In this document: piece by piece, positions 36,538-45,678 of the stretch | How the letters are laid out: each line of letters opens with the position of its first letter | Position numbering within the stretch: the stretch's first letter is position 1 | From: Pectinatus brassicae | Lineage (GTDB): Bacteria; Bacillota; Negativicutes; Selenomonadales; Selenomonadaceae | Assembly: GCF_014201835.1 (NCBI RefSeq) | Contig: NZ_JACHFH010000001.1 | Coordinates: 62,001-126,000, forward strand | DNA length: 64,000 bases | Direction: 5' to 3' | The notes under the pieces: generated by a model | The model's database searches: none | What the model was told of the DNA's origin: nothing | What the model saw: the letters and a program-made list of their open reading frames with translations, nothing else | Translations under genes and position numbers: made by a program

Positions 36538-37205
36538 TATTGTTCCCCCTGCTGACACATTCCTGTTTGTACGGCCCAGATAGCCAGCTGAGTTCTGTCA
36601 CGCAGTTCCAATTTACTAAGCACTGAGCTCAAATTATTGCGAATAGTTCCTTCCGATAAATTTAGTTTATGAGCAATTTCTTTATTAGAAAGTCCACAAC
36701 CGATGCAACAGACGATTTTTTTTTCGGTACGCGTAAGATCATCAATGCCTTTTTCCTCTACATTTACTGAAAAATTACTCTGAGCCATTTGTGAAAACAG
36801 CTTAACAACCTTAGTCACTATATTAGGATTTATCATCGCGCCGCCATTTACAACTGTACGAACTGCATTTGACAATTCGGTTACCGATACGCCCTTTAGC
36901 AAATATCCACTAGCTCCATATTTTAAAGCATTATAAACGTATTCATCATCATCAAATGTTGTAAGTATTATAATTTTAATCTTGGGATACTGCTGTTTAA
37001 TTAGCCTTGTACACTCCACCCCATCAATATTCGGCATGCGTACATCCATCAGTATAATATCCGGCTGCTCCTTTTTTATTTTCTGCAATACCTCACTGCC
37101 ATTTTCCGCTGTACTCTCCACTTTCATATCAGGATTCATATCCAAAACGATTTTAAGGCTTTCCCTTATAAGTTCCTGATCGTCAGCTATCATGATTTTT
37201 ATCAT
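36537..37205 (-). CDS. NarL/LuxR-family response regulator
   Basis: The 222-residue protein has a receiver domain (MIKIMIADDQELIRESLKIV with the acidic pair; phospho-Asp about D53 in DIILMDVRMPNIDG; Thr in ILTTFDDDEYV; Lys in GYLLKGV). Its C-terminal LuxR-type HTH is LTRTEKKIVCCIGCGLSNKE onward. Its first 23 nt overlap the histidine kinase gene, and its stop overlaps the next start. It is probably phosphorylated by that kinase. Likely targets are the adjacent mannose-PTS promoter or its own operon. Confidence 0.92.
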   Translation of the reverse strand: MIKIMIADDQELIRESLKIVLDMNPDMKVESTAENGSEVLQKIKKEQPDIILMDVRMPNIDGVECTRLIKQQYPKIKIIILTTFDDDEYVYNALKYGASGYLLKGVSVTELSNAVRTVVNGGAMINPNIVTKVVKLFSQMAQSNFSVNVEEKGIDDLTRTEKKIVCCIGCGLSNKEIAHKLNLSEGTIRNNLSSVLSKLELRDRTQLAIWAVQTGMCQQGEQ

Positions 37206-38508
37206 TATAAACCCCTCCCCAATTTACAGGAATTGACGCTATTATTGTAAAACCATTTCCTCCCTCATAATGAAAAGTACCCTTCAGTAATTCCAAGCGT
37301 TCCTGCATATGACGCAGACCAAATCCTTCAGTTATCTTCGTACAGCCTTTACCATCATCTTTTATAATAATTTTAAGCCAGTCAGCAGTCGGCTCAATTA
37401 TAATAACGATATTCGAAGCCTGTCCATGACGGTTGGCGTTAGTAATGCTTTCCTGGATCAACCGATAAATAACTTCCTCTTGATCCTTTCGCAATTTTTC
37501 CGGCCATTTATCGCACAACAACTTTATTTTCATGCCTGTTGTCCCGGCAAACTCCTCAATCATTTGCTGCAAAGCCCCTTGTAAAGAAAACTTCTCTAAG
37601 GCATCAGGACGCAATTTTTTTACTGAACGCCGTACATCCGTTATACCATGCCTGCCAACATCACCGATAATCTTCAGCTGCTTTTTCGTAAATTCTGGGG
37701 CTGCATCGATAGTTGCCAGACAAGCATCTATTCCTGCTACAATACCAGTCAGCGCATGACCCAAAGTATCATGAATTTCACGTGCTAAGCGGTTTCTTTC
37801 TCTTGTTTCAGCCATACTTTCCACTTCTATAGCATAAAATCGCAGTTGCCTATTGGCTTCATTTAATTTTTCATTGAGCATTTTGACGCGTTCTTTTTCC
37901 TGATGCTGGTCTTGTACTAATACAATTATATATAATACAAATATTATCATATTAAATGACGTAAAAATATTGCACACGGCCTTTAATATTCCCTGTGCCA
38001 TTTGGTTATAATAAGCAAAATAAGCCTCCAAGGCAACTATTTTCAGCTGAAAATCCACTAAATTATAACTGGCAATCAAATATAGTCCCAACATTGCCAC
38101 TGTCAAAATTATCCGCTGATTTTTACCTTTATAGCCACTGACTAAATCAGCAACGACAATCAATACCATACCATTATAGGCCATATTGATGCTGCGCATA
38201 ACCATAATACAGGCACAGATTTCCAGCAATAATATTATATATTTATTATTGGAGCCGCAACCTGCCATACGGCGATATAAAATACTGAAAAATATCAGTA
38301 ATACGAAAGAAATAAATGCATACAGCAGCATTTTATCAATAGCCCAAGGTACCGTTGCCACTGAATCAAGAAATTTTCTTGCCACCATTGATTGATTAAT
38401 TTTCATTTGGGTTATCGAAATAAATGCCGCTAAGAGCATTACTACAACAGCATTAAAGCCATATAAAAGCCATTGTATAATTGACAATGATTGTATTTTC
38501 CCCTTCAT
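37183..38508 (-). CDS. Sensor histidine kinase (HisKA_3, NarL-partner type)
   Basis: The start is taken as ATG 38508, one base after the stop of the sensor gene (TAA-A-ATG); ATG 38523 is an alternative. The protein has about six to seven transmembrane helices (residues 1-200), a coiled coil (EKERVKMLNEKLNEANRQLR), the HisKA_3 box RLAREIHDTLGHALTGIVAG with the phospho-His, and an HATPase with N-box ESITNANRHGQA and G-box DDGKGC...GFGLRHM. It lacks an extracytoplasmic domain, so the upstream anchored sugar-binding protein probably supplies ligand sensing. Confidence 0.9.
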   Translation of the reverse strand: MKGKIQSLSIIQWLLYGFNAVVVMLLAAFISITQMKINQSMVARKFLDSVATVPWAIDKMLLYAFISFVLLIFFSILYRRMAGCGSNNKYIILLLEICACIMVMRSINMAYNGMVLIVVADLVSGYKGKNQRIILTVAMLGLYLIASYNLVDFQLKIVALEAYFAYYNQMAQGILKAVCNIFTSFNMIIFVLYIIVLVQDQHQEKERVKMLNEKLNEANRQLRFYAIEVESMAETRERNRLAREIHDTLGHALTGIVAGIDACLATIDAAPEFTKKQLKIIGDVGRHGITDVRRSVKKLRPDALEKFSLQGALQQMIEEFAGTTGMKIKLLCDKWPEKLRKDQEEVIYRLIQESITNANRHGQASNIVIIIEPTADWLKIIIKDDGKGCTKITEGFGLRHMQERLELLKGTFHYEGGNGFTIIASIPVNWGGVYNDKNHDS

Positions 38509-38509
38509 T

Positions 38510-39484
38510 TTAATCCCATCCATCAATGTTATAACTGCCAATATTATCACGTGTTAATAATATTGTCGGCAATTTAACTAATTTCTCTTTATTTTCTCCA
38601 GCCAATACTTCATAAGCTTTTTGCGCTGCTATTTTCCCTATTTTATGAGGTGATTGAGCAGCAGTAGCTGTCATATTGCCGTTGACAATCATCTCTTTTG
38701 TTTCGGGCGCTCCATCCACACCATAGACATTAACCGTTGATAACCGACCACTATTTTTTAAAGCCGCCATTGCGCCCATTGCTGCTGGATCATTAAGTGC
38801 CATAACCACATCAATATCCTCATATTTTTGCAGCAGTTTTTCCATCGCCGGCATAGCCAGTTCCAATTGACCCTTGCACTCAGCCTTGGCTATAATTTTA
38901 AAAGTGTGATGACCTTTTATCGTATCAGTAAAACCTTTTATCCTATCTGCTCCTGACTTGGCCTGAGAATGCTGTAACAGAACAATATTGCCACCGCTTA
39001 GATGTCTGAGCATATGCTCAGCACATTTTACACCAGCGGCATAATTGTCCGATACAATCGTACAAGCAACATATTTATCATCCTGTACATTAGTATCAAT
39101 AGCAATTACTGGTACATGAGCCTTATAGGCAATTTCTAGTGCCGGTCGTATTTTTTTCCAATCAACAGCATTTAAAAATAACACATCAATACCATCATTA
39201 ATTAATTCCTGAATTTCCTGTGTCTGTCGGCTGACATCAAGCGCTGCATCCCTTGTCTGTAGTATATCACCATTTTTTTCTACCTGGGTCCGTATTTCAT
39301 CATCAATTATTTCATAAAAAGGATTATTAAGCGTCATATATACTGCGCCAAATTTTTTTCTATGCTCAAACTGCTTAGCTGAATAATCAGCAGTAATAAA
39401 GCTCTTTATTTGTGTGCCTATTATTATTGCCGGTATTGCCGCAAATATCATTATAAAAATATAACGCTGATATTTTTTTTTCAC
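38510..39484 (-). CDS. Membrane-anchored sugar-binding sensor protein (RbsB-like)
   Basis: The 324-residue protein (GTG start, GGTGATG upstream) has one N-terminal helix and then a periplasmic-binding-protein type 1 fold: FGAVYMTLNNPFYEIIDDEI, DAALDVSRQTQEIQELINDG, VPVIAIDTNV, NIVLLQHSQAKSGADRIKGF, DVVMALNDPAAMGAMAAL and NVYGVDGAPETKEMI. It lacks a lipobox. Gene order sensor-kinase-regulator recalls Clostridium XylFII-LytS-type systems in which a binding protein controls a kinase. No transporter subunits are adjacent. Confidence 0.85.
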   Translation of the reverse strand: MKKKYQRYIFIMIFAAIPAIIIGTQIKSFITADYSAKQFEHRKKFGAVYMTLNNPFYEIIDDEIRTQVEKNGDILQTRDAALDVSRQTQEIQELINDGIDVLFLNAVDWKKIRPALEIAYKAHVPVIAIDTNVQDDKYVACTIVSDNYAAGVKCAEHMLRHLSGGNIVLLQHSQAKSGADRIKGFTDTIKGHHTFKIIAKAECKGQLELAMPAMEKLLQKYEDIDVVMALNDPAAMGAMAALKNSGRLSTVNVYGVDGAPETKEMIVNGNMTATAAQSPHKIGKIAAQKAYEVLAGENKEKLVKLPTILLTRDNIGSYNIDGWD

Positions 39485-39535
39485 AAGCTCATCACCCTTT
39501 AAAACAGTATTTTTTTATAGTATATAATATTTAGC

Positions 39536-39582
39536 TAAAAGTAAAAAGACAGCAGAAAATTTTCTACTGTCTTTTTACTTTT
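39536..39582. terminator. Terminator between the mannose-PTS and sugar-sensor operons
   Basis: A 15-bp stem AAAGTAAAAAGACAG (39538-39552) with its complement (39567-39581); T-rich arms act on the minus strand and separate the two operons. Confidence 0.8.
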
Positions 39583-39865
39583 ATTTATGTGATTCTGCTG
39601 CCAACAATATTTTTGCAATATTTTTTCGGCCATTACGAACGCCCTTAGCAATAATACAGGCTGACGCCAAGCAAATAATGATAAACAATATACCGCTTAT
39701 TTCAGCTATAATATGAACTCGTCCATTATCGATGCCCCACCACATAAGCACAATGCCTGTAGCCGACAATCCCAAAAGGAAGCGAAACCACTTCATTAAT
39801 TTTTTTATCATCTTCGTCTGCATTTGTGCCTCTATGCAAAGAGCTTCTCTTTTTGCTGAATCCAT
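39581..39865 (-). CDS. Small membrane protein in the mannose-PTS operon, 94 aa
   Basis: The product has two hydrophobic helices (FLLGLSATGIVLMWWGID and IIAEISGILFIIICLASACIIA) flanked by Lys/Arg-rich ends. GGAGAG precedes the ATG. It directly follows the EIID gene and precedes the terminator, so it is part of the PTS operon. It is not the ManO/DUF956 protein often found there. The function is unknown. Confidence 0.65.
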   Translation of the reverse strand: MDSAKREALCIEAQMQTKMIKKLMKWFRFLLGLSATGIVLMWWGIDNGRVHIIAEISGILFIIICLASACIIAKGVRNGRKNIAKILLAAESHK

Positions 39866-39893
39866 ATACTACTCTCCTACGGTTTTTATATTC

Positions 39894-40706
39894 TTAATAA
39901 GATAAGCCCGGATTGAAGAATCCTGCCAAAACACCTACAAAAGCAATTACTACCAGTAAAAGCATAACCATTGTCGGTGAAATGTTTTTCTTAGTCATAA
40001 GCCACCAGCAAAATACTACGGTTATACCTGATAACATTTTAGGATAAATGCCATCAAGTGTCTTTTGCAATTCGCCGCCGCCAGGTAACACCCATGCTGT
40101 ATGGATGTTTATCCATGAGGCCGCTACTGCCCCCATAACAATCGTACCAATCATAATTATTGAATCCCTAATAGCCTGAGCCTGTTCTCCAACAAGTATT
40201 TCTACTGCTTTTCCGCCCAATTCATAACCTTTAAAATAAGCGAATTTCATACCAAAGAACATCAATGCATTCCAAACAACAATGTAGAAAATAGCACCTA
40301 ATGGATTACCACCAGTTGATAAACCAAGTCCAATCCCCAACAGTATCGGAATAAGTGTACCAACAATCATTGAATCACCAATACCGGCAAGCGGTCCCAT
40401 AAGACCCGCGCGAATACCATTTATTGCTTCGCTGTCAATCGGTTGATTATTGGCTTTTGCTTCTTCCAGCCCTGCGGTCATACCTACCACTAATGTACCA
40501 ATCTGTGGTTCAGTATTAAAAAATGCTGTATAAGTACTCATCGCTTCTTTTTGTTTGTCATTATCATCATAAAGTTCTTCTACTACTGGCAGCATTGCAC
40601 ACAAATAACCAAATGTCTGCATATGTTCCTGTGAAAAACAGGTAAGATTACCATAAAACCATGTAAAGAACGATTTATTTAAAGTTTTTTTCGATAACTT
40701 TTTCAT
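39894..40706 (-). CDS. PTS mannose/fructose/sorbose-family EIID
   Basis: The protein (270 residues from ATG 40706; a TTG at 40712 is an alternative and overlaps the EIIC stop) begins MKKLSKKTLNKSFFTWFYGN, a typical EIID N-terminus. It has the NTEPQIGTLVVGMTAGLEEA and GIRAGLMGPLAGIGDSMIVG motifs and one or two helices at the C-terminus. With EIIC it forms the membrane channel. Its ribosome site GGAGGAT is encoded within the acidic tail codons of EIIC. Confidence 0.93.
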   Translation of the reverse strand: MKKLSKKTLNKSFFTWFYGNLTCFSQEHMQTFGYLCAMLPVVEELYDDNDKQKEAMSTYTAFFNTEPQIGTLVVGMTAGLEEAKANNQPIDSEAINGIRAGLMGPLAGIGDSMIVGTLIPILLGIGLGLSTGGNPLGAIFYIVVWNALMFFGMKFAYFKGYELGGKAVEILVGEQAQAIRDSIIMIGTIVMGAVAASWINIHTAWVLPGGGELQKTLDGIYPKMLSGITVVFCWWLMTKKNISPTMVMLLLVVIAFVGVLAGFFNPGLSY

Positions 40707-40708
40707 TC

Positions 40709-41557
40709 TCAAATATCCTCCTCATCATCGTCATCATCAACACTGCCCGCTGCTACTACTGTTTTTTTATTTTGTGCCATTATTACTTTATAATTAATGA
40801 CAGCAAAGAACGAGCCAATAATAGCTGTAGCAATCAGATTTAATCCCAGACATGCAGCTAAAGTAAAACCAAAGAAAAAGGTTATAAAATCCATACCTTT
40901 TTTGACAACCTGTTTTAGCAGGATCGCAATACCTACTGCCGGCAAAAGACTACCAACTGTGAATAATGTCTTCATGGCAATGCCGTCCATCGGCAGATAT
41001 GATTTCATTATACCAACCATGCCAGCACCAGCCATGGTGATAATAACGGTTGGAATGAATGAGCAGATAATATGTGAAATCCAAGGAAGGCCCATATTTA
41101 CAACATATAATTTTCTAAAATCGCCTCGTTCTACTGCTTTCCAACCAATATGCTGCCAAATAAGGTTCATGGTAGCTGTTCCGTAAAATAATACAGTACC
41201 GAGTGTACCTACAGCTGCACCTAATGCTGCTGCCATTGATTGAGCCTGTGTTGTAGCGGGATCAAGTCCCATGCCCTTTACCGCACAAATAGCAAGTGGT
41301 ATGCCAATATAACTTATTGCACGTACATCAGCGGAAACCGTTCCGCCTGGTGTTACTAATGCTATATAAATAACCTGAATAGCTGCCCCAATTATAATAC
41401 CGCTTCTAACATCACCTAAAATAAGACCTACAACTAAACCTGCAACCAACGGACGACCTAATGTATAATTCCCAAATGTTGTTCCGCCAAGCCCCGGCAT
41501 ACTCGATAAGCAGGCACAAATCCCCAGCAAAACTGCTTGAAATAAACTAATATCCAT
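40709..41557 (-). CDS. PTS mannose/fructose/sorbose-family EIIC
   Basis: The 282-residue membrane protein has the EII-Sor motif (TFGNYTLGRPLVAGLVVGLI and GAAIQVIYIALVTPGGTVSA) and about eight hydrophobic segments. It ends with an acidic tail VDDDDDEEDI, very like the C-terminus of the EIIA of the same operon. It takes up an aldohexose or amino sugar; the substrate cannot be deduced. Confidence 0.93.
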   Translation of the reverse strand: MDISLFQAVLLGICACLSSMPGLGGTTFGNYTLGRPLVAGLVVGLILGDVRSGIIIGAAIQVIYIALVTPGGTVSADVRAISYIGIPLAICAVKGMGLDPATTQAQSMAAALGAAVGTLGTVLFYGTATMNLIWQHIGWKAVERGDFRKLYVVNMGLPWISHIICSFIPTVIITMAGAGMVGIMKSYLPMDGIAMKTLFTVGSLLPAVGIAILLKQVVKKGMDFITFFFGFTLAACLGLNLIATAIIGSFFAVINYKVIMAQNKKTVVAAGSVDDDDDEEDI

Positions 41558-41681
41558 TACTATCGCTCTCCTTCATATATAGTTTTTATTACGAATTCCT
41601 AATTATCAATTATTTAAATAAACTTGTTAAATATGAATTTTCTAAAAATAATAATAAATTATTTTAATATTTAATTATTGC

Positions 41682-42176
41682 TTAATTAAAACCAAATTGG
41701 CCGCGAAACTTCTTCCAATTACCAATAGCTTTTTCTTTGATAAGAGCAAATTCTATTTCATAGCCAGCCTGCATTATCGCTTCAAAAGCTTCTGCTTCTT
41801 CCTGAGTTATCGATTGATTATTGCCAAGCTGCACAGCTCCCGGTCTATCATTACAAGGTCCGATAATTATAGTTTTTATACCTGGATCAAATTTTTGGTC
41901 AACGAGAATTTTTTTCATATCAATAGGATTTTTGGTGATAAGAAAATATTGGCTGTCACTTTCTACTACTTTCTGACATTTTTTCTGCCATGCTTCCATC
42001 GTCCAAACAAAAGTTTTCTTGCCTGAAGCGCTTTTATAAGCAGCTTTTAACACAGAATTTTCTGCCGCAGCATCATTTACTGCAACTAGTCCATCACAAG
42101 GATATTCTAAAGACCAACGTGTACAGGTCTGCCCATGAATCATGCGGTCATCTACTCTTACAAACGAAATTGACAT
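41682..42176 (-). CDS. PTS mannose/fructose/sorbose-family EIIB
   Basis: The 164-residue protein begins MSISFVRVDDRMIHGQTCTR with the phospho-His H14, as in sorbose-type EIIB. It carries the phosphate from EIIA to sugar. AAGGAGG precedes the ATG. A 124-bp gap to the EIIC gene contains no clear terminator. Confidence 0.93.
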   Translation of the reverse strand: MSISFVRVDDRMIHGQTCTRWSLEYPCDGLVAVNDAAAENSVLKAAYKSASGKKTFVWTMEAWQKKCQKVVESDSQYFLITKNPIDMKKILVDQKFDPGIKTIIIGPCNDRPGAVQLGNNQSITQEEAEAFEAIMQAGYEIEFALIKEKAIGNWKKFRGQFGFN

Positions 42177-42190
42177 TATTATTGTCCTCC

Positions 42191-42610
42191 TTAAATATCA
42201 TCATCTTCTTCATCTTCTAATTTAAATTCCTGAATACCATTTTGTCCTTCTTGTACCAATTCTTTCGAAGCTGCCGCAAAAAATGATTCTTCATTCAGAA
42301 CCACTGTCAACGCCATTGGTAAGTTCATACCACCAAATGATTTTGTATTTATCAGCAATCCTTTTTCATTAAGTATATTTACAGCTGTAGTCAATGGAGA
42401 ACCTCCAACTATATCAGCTAATAAAACAATTTTATCTTCACTTGTTATCGGTGCAATTATTTTCTTAAACTCATCACCATATTCATCGGCTGACATTCCA
42501 TCTTTTAAGCTAGTAGATAAAACATTTTCTCTGTCGCCGGCAATCATTTTTACTGCTGTATGAAGACCTGGTGCAAATTCTCCATGGCTTACCATTATCA
42601 CATATAACAT
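42191..42610 (-). CDS. PTS mannose-type EIIA
   Basis: The 139-residue protein begins MLYVIMVSHGEFAPGLHTAV with phospho-His H9 and has the LLADIVGGSPLTTAVNIL motif. It is a stand-alone EIIA, not fused to EIIB. The C-terminus KLEDEEDDDI is an acidic tail matching that of EIIC. It is the first gene of the operon, with GAGGTG upstream. Confidence 0.93.
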   Translation of the reverse strand: MLYVIMVSHGEFAPGLHTAVKMIAGDRENVLSTSLKDGMSADEYGDEFKKIIAPITSEDKIVLLADIVGGSPLTTAVNILNEKGLLINTKSFGGMNLPMALTVVLNEESFFAAASKELVQEGQNGIQEFKLEDEEDDDI

Positions 42611-42845
42611 TATTTCACCTCACTATCTTTAATTTGCTTATTTACTATAAATATTTATAATTTTTTTACAATTATAAATTTATCAAAATATCATTAAGTT
42701 GACAGCTGTCTATTGTCACTATTTAACTAGAAAAGTACATTACATTTGTCACTTTTTTTAATCATATTAGATGTTGTTTATTATATATTTAATAAATAAT
42801 AATTTTTAACTATAATAAACAGTGATTCGCCTCAACTGATAATAT
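42611..42845 (-). promoter_or_regulatory. Promoter region of the mannose-PTS operon with direct repeats
   Basis: On the minus strand a TATAAT (42676-42671) lacks a good -35. Upstream, AGTGACAA occurs twice (plus-strand TTGTCACT at 42713-42720 and 42746-42753), 33 bp apart or three helical turns, with the palindrome GACAGCTGTC at 42701-42710. This looks like an activator-dependent promoter. The response regulator encoded at 36537 is the obvious candidate activator (inference). Confidence 0.45.
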
Positions 42846-42876
42846 TAAAAAAGCCATCACAAAATGTGACAGCTTC
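42846..42876 (-). terminator. Terminator of the GT2 gene
   Basis: AGCTGTCACA and TGTGATGGCT form an imperfect stem on the minus strand, followed by T6. Confidence 0.7.
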
Positions 42877-42880
42877 TCGT

Positions 42881-43840
42881 TTATAAATTATATTTATTTT
42901 TTTCTAAAGCAAAACTATATAACTTGCATACCGCCTCTAAACTCATGCCGGCAGCAGCGGCACCCTTACCAAATTGCTGCGGCAAAATAGTGCTTTGCAA
43001 TTGTTCCCGCTCGCTATTTGTAATCTTATTATAAAACGGTACAATATAACATCCCAGCATAGCAAAAAAGAAATTGTCTTTTATTTGTTCATTAACTGTT
43101 GATGATATATTTTTTTGTTTTTCCAATAATTCACTAAGCTTAGTAAAAAAATCACAAATATTATTAAGTTCATTAACTGTAATCCGCATATGACAAAGTG
43201 ATTGCTCATGCTGATAATAATAATATAATTCATCTTTTACCGAAACATAACTTTGTGCTGCCAACATTGCCTGCAGACAAAACAACCAGTCTTCGCCTAT
43301 ATATGGCAGTAAAAATCTTATATGATTTTCTTCTAACAATGTACGTCGATATAGCTTATTCCAAACAACAAATTCCGTCTGTGTGATTTGCTTAAAAAAG
43401 TCATTTGCCGAAAATATTCCCTCTTCCGGTATATATGAACGTAAATAAGATGATTCCGTAACTTTTTGAAAACCGCATATTGCTATATCAGCATCTACTT
43501 TTTTTATATTATTATATAATTTTTCCAGAAACTCCGGTTCTACATAGTCATCACTATCAACAAAAGCAATATATTCTCCTTTAGCCTGCATCAAGCCAAT
43601 ATTACGGGAAAATCCTGTTCCATACTTTTCGCCACTATAATACAATTTTATTTCAGATATTCCCGCATAATAATTTTCAACTAATTGAGCACAATTATCT
43701 GTTGAATTATCATCTACTATAATAATTTCTATATTTTCCAATGTTTGAGCCAGCAAACTGTCAACAGCCCGGATAATATAGTCACTTGCGTTTTTCATAG
43801 CAATAATTACTGATATTTTTATTTGGAAATCATTATTCAT
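42881..43840 (-). CDS. Family 2 glycosyltransferase
   Basis: The 319-residue protein has a GT-A fold: ISVIIAMKNASDYIIRAVDS (about 9-28), EIIIVDDNSTDNC (nucleotide-binding Asp pair), GFSRNIGLMQAKGEYIAFVD (about 75-94) and the DSDD metal site. The C-terminal third is helical. It has no membrane anchor. It probably adds a sugar to a surface glycan; the acceptor is unknown. GGGGGG lies about 9 nt before the ATG. It is monocistronic. Confidence 0.9.
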   Translation of the reverse strand: MNNDFQIKISVIIAMKNASDYIIRAVDSLLAQTLENIEIIIVDDNSTDNCAQLVENYYAGISEIKLYYSGEKYGTGFSRNIGLMQAKGEYIAFVDSDDYVEPEFLEKLYNNIKKVDADIAICGFQKVTESSYLRSYIPEEGIFSANDFFKQITQTEFVVWNKLYRRTLLEENHIRFLLPYIGEDWLFCLQAMLAAQSYVSVKDELYYYYQHEQSLCHMRITVNELNNICDFFTKLSELLEKQKNISSTVNEQIKDNFFFAMLGCYIVPFYNKITNSEREQLQSTILPQQFGKGAAAAGMSLEAVCKLYSFALEKNKYNL

Positions 43841-43995
43841 TATAATGTCCCCCCAATAATTTCATAGAAATTGTATTAATTTTTGTTATATTGACCTCAA
43901 TTTACTTTTTCATTATACTATTCATAAGCATTTTTACCTGATAGTAACAAAGTTCGATTAATATCTACAATCATTTAAACTCAAAGGAGTCCTTT

Positions 43996-44634
43996 ATGCG
44001 TATACGCTTATTACTTATTATCTTTTCATTATTAACATTTGCTGCTTTTACAATGGGGATGACGGCTGTTCCTACCGATACCGTTTTTTCCTGTAAGGGT
44101 CTAAAACTAGGTGATGACTATCAGGCTATGGTCAAATCATTTGGAACCCCTTGGTACAATGACGATCGTCTCGTTTATGGCAGAGCAGTTACCTATTATA
44201 TTTATCATGATAAAACACAGATTGGCATTGCTAAAAAAACAGGCAAAATAGTCGATATCAGACTTGTAGATAAAGATTATTCCATCAATAAAAATATCCG
44301 CTGGGGTGCTACCCCCTATAAAATGCAGTCCGTCTTTGGCAAAGCTGAACGTGAATTTGTCGATGGCAATTCATATTTTATCTACAGCTTAAAAACAGAC
44401 GCTAAAAAGCGCCTGCTGCTCCAGTTGGATTCCATGGAAGATTATTTGATTGGAATTCGCTTTACCAGCCTGCCCTTAACAGATGATGAGGCCGATGAAG
44501 CTATGTATAATGATAGCGATGAACTTGATGACAATATTATAAATCATAATGAAATTGACACCAGCGCTGTTAAAAATAATAAAAAATCCGCTTCACCACT
44601 ACAAATTAATTTTAAAACACAAAAATCATGGTAA
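43996..44634 (+). CDS. Secreted protein with two similar short domains, 212 aa
   Basis: The N-terminus MRIRLLLIIFSLLTFAAFTM is a signal peptide. The mature part has two related modules: KGLKLGDDYQAMVKSFGTPW (about 34-53) and IRWGATPYKMQSVFGKAERE (about 98-117), each with the G-x(2-6)-V/M-x-x-x-F-G pattern seen in SmpA/OmlA-like and stalk-domain proteins. An acidic, Asn/Asp-rich tail follows. AAAGGAG precedes the ATG. It runs convergent to ribF with an 8-bp gap and no visible terminator. Confidence 0.65.
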   Translation: MRIRLLLIIFSLLTFAAFTMGMTAVPTDTVFSCKGLKLGDDYQAMVKSFGTPWYNDDRLVYGRAVTYYIYHDKTQIGIAKKTGKIVDIRLVDKDYSINKNIRWGATPYKMQSVFGKAEREFVDGNSYFIYSLKTDAKKRLLLQLDSMEDYLIGIRFTSLPLTDDEADEAMYNDSDELDDNIINHNEIDTSAVKNNKKSASPLQINFKTQKSW

Positions 44635-44642
44635 AAATTTAA

Positions 44643-45581
44643 TTATTTTTCTATTTTCAACGAAAAATATTCTTTGGCTGTTACAATATCATTATCCATC
44701 TGTTTCTTTAATTCTTGTATTGAAGCAAACTTTTTTTCGCCGCGCAGATGCTGCAAAAAATATACTTTAAGGTTTTCTCCATAGATATCACCAGAAAAAT
44801 CAAAAATATTAACTTCTACGCGTCTTGACTGTACAGCAAAAGTAGGATTTTTCCCAATATTAGCTATACCTGTATACCGTTTATCTTTTAAACAGACTTC
44901 AACTATATAAACACCATCAGGCAATAAAATATATTTATCGGGGATGTATATATTAGCCGTGGGGATACCCAATATACTATTTCCCCGATTTTCACCATGT
45001 TCTACTATGCCTTCAATATTAAAGGAATGCCCTAACAATTCATTGGCTTCAACTAATTTCCCATCAAGCAGTGCATGACGAACCCGGGAACTGCTGACAA
45101 TCTTATTATGCAGATAAGCGGCTTCCGGTACTTCCACACTAAAACCATATTTAGCAGCATTATCGCGTAAAAATTGCGGTGTCCCTTCCCCTTTATAGCC
45201 AAATGTACAATTAGGTCCGACCACTATATAACGCGGTGCCAAATTTTTGCGCAATAAGGCCAGAAACTCATCGGGTGCGATTGTTGCAAATTCCTGCGTA
45301 AACGGGATATTCATTAAAATATCTACGCCTAAATCCTGCAGTTCTTTTTCCTTACAGATATTGTCACTAATTTTTCGTGGTGCCCGCTGTGGCGCAATTA
45401 TTTCCAAAGGATGATTGGAAAAAGTAAAAACAATACTTTTCCCTTGTATTTTTTTTGCAATTTCTATAGCCCGTTTTATAATTTTTTGATGCCCGATATG
45501 AACACCATCAAAGGTGCCTAAGACTACAACATTATCAGTAAATTCAGCCGTTATATCAGTAATATTTGAATAAACCAGCAT
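44643..45581 (-). CDS. ribF: Bifunctional riboflavin kinase/FAD synthetase
   Basis: The 312-residue enzyme has the FAD synthetase nucleotidyltransferase motif LGTFDGVHIGHQKIIKRAIE (about 22-41), VVGPNCTFGYKGEGTPQFL, SSSRVRHALLDG (ISSTxIR-like), and the C-terminal kinase motif GNSILGIPTANIYIPDKYIL. It makes FMN and FAD. It is normal in length. Confidence 0.95.
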   Translation of the reverse strand: MLVYSNITDITAEFTDNVVVLGTFDGVHIGHQKIIKRAIEIAKKIQGKSIVFTFSNHPLEIIAPQRAPRKISDNICKEKELQDLGVDILMNIPFTQEFATIAPDEFLALLRKNLAPRYIVVGPNCTFGYKGEGTPQFLRDNAAKYGFSVEVPEAAYLHNKIVSSSRVRHALLDGKLVEANELLGHSFNIEGIVEHGENRGNSILGIPTANIYIPDKYILLPDGVYIVEVCLKDKRYTGIANIGKNPTFAVQSRRVEVNIFDFSGDIYGENLKVYFLQHLRGEKKFASIQELKKQMDNDIVTAKEYFSLKIEK

Positions 45582-45678
45582 TTTTTATATACTCCTAACA
45601 AAAAGAATCAGATTAAATCTTTTTTACTGTATCATAAATTTTATAAAAGGTAAACTATTTACCAGATTGGAGCTATTT

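Noticed and set aside
35215-39484. ABC sugar transporter locus
   Set aside because: Two binding proteins are present but there is no permease or ATPase; the operon encodes a two-component system, so a sensing role is preferred.
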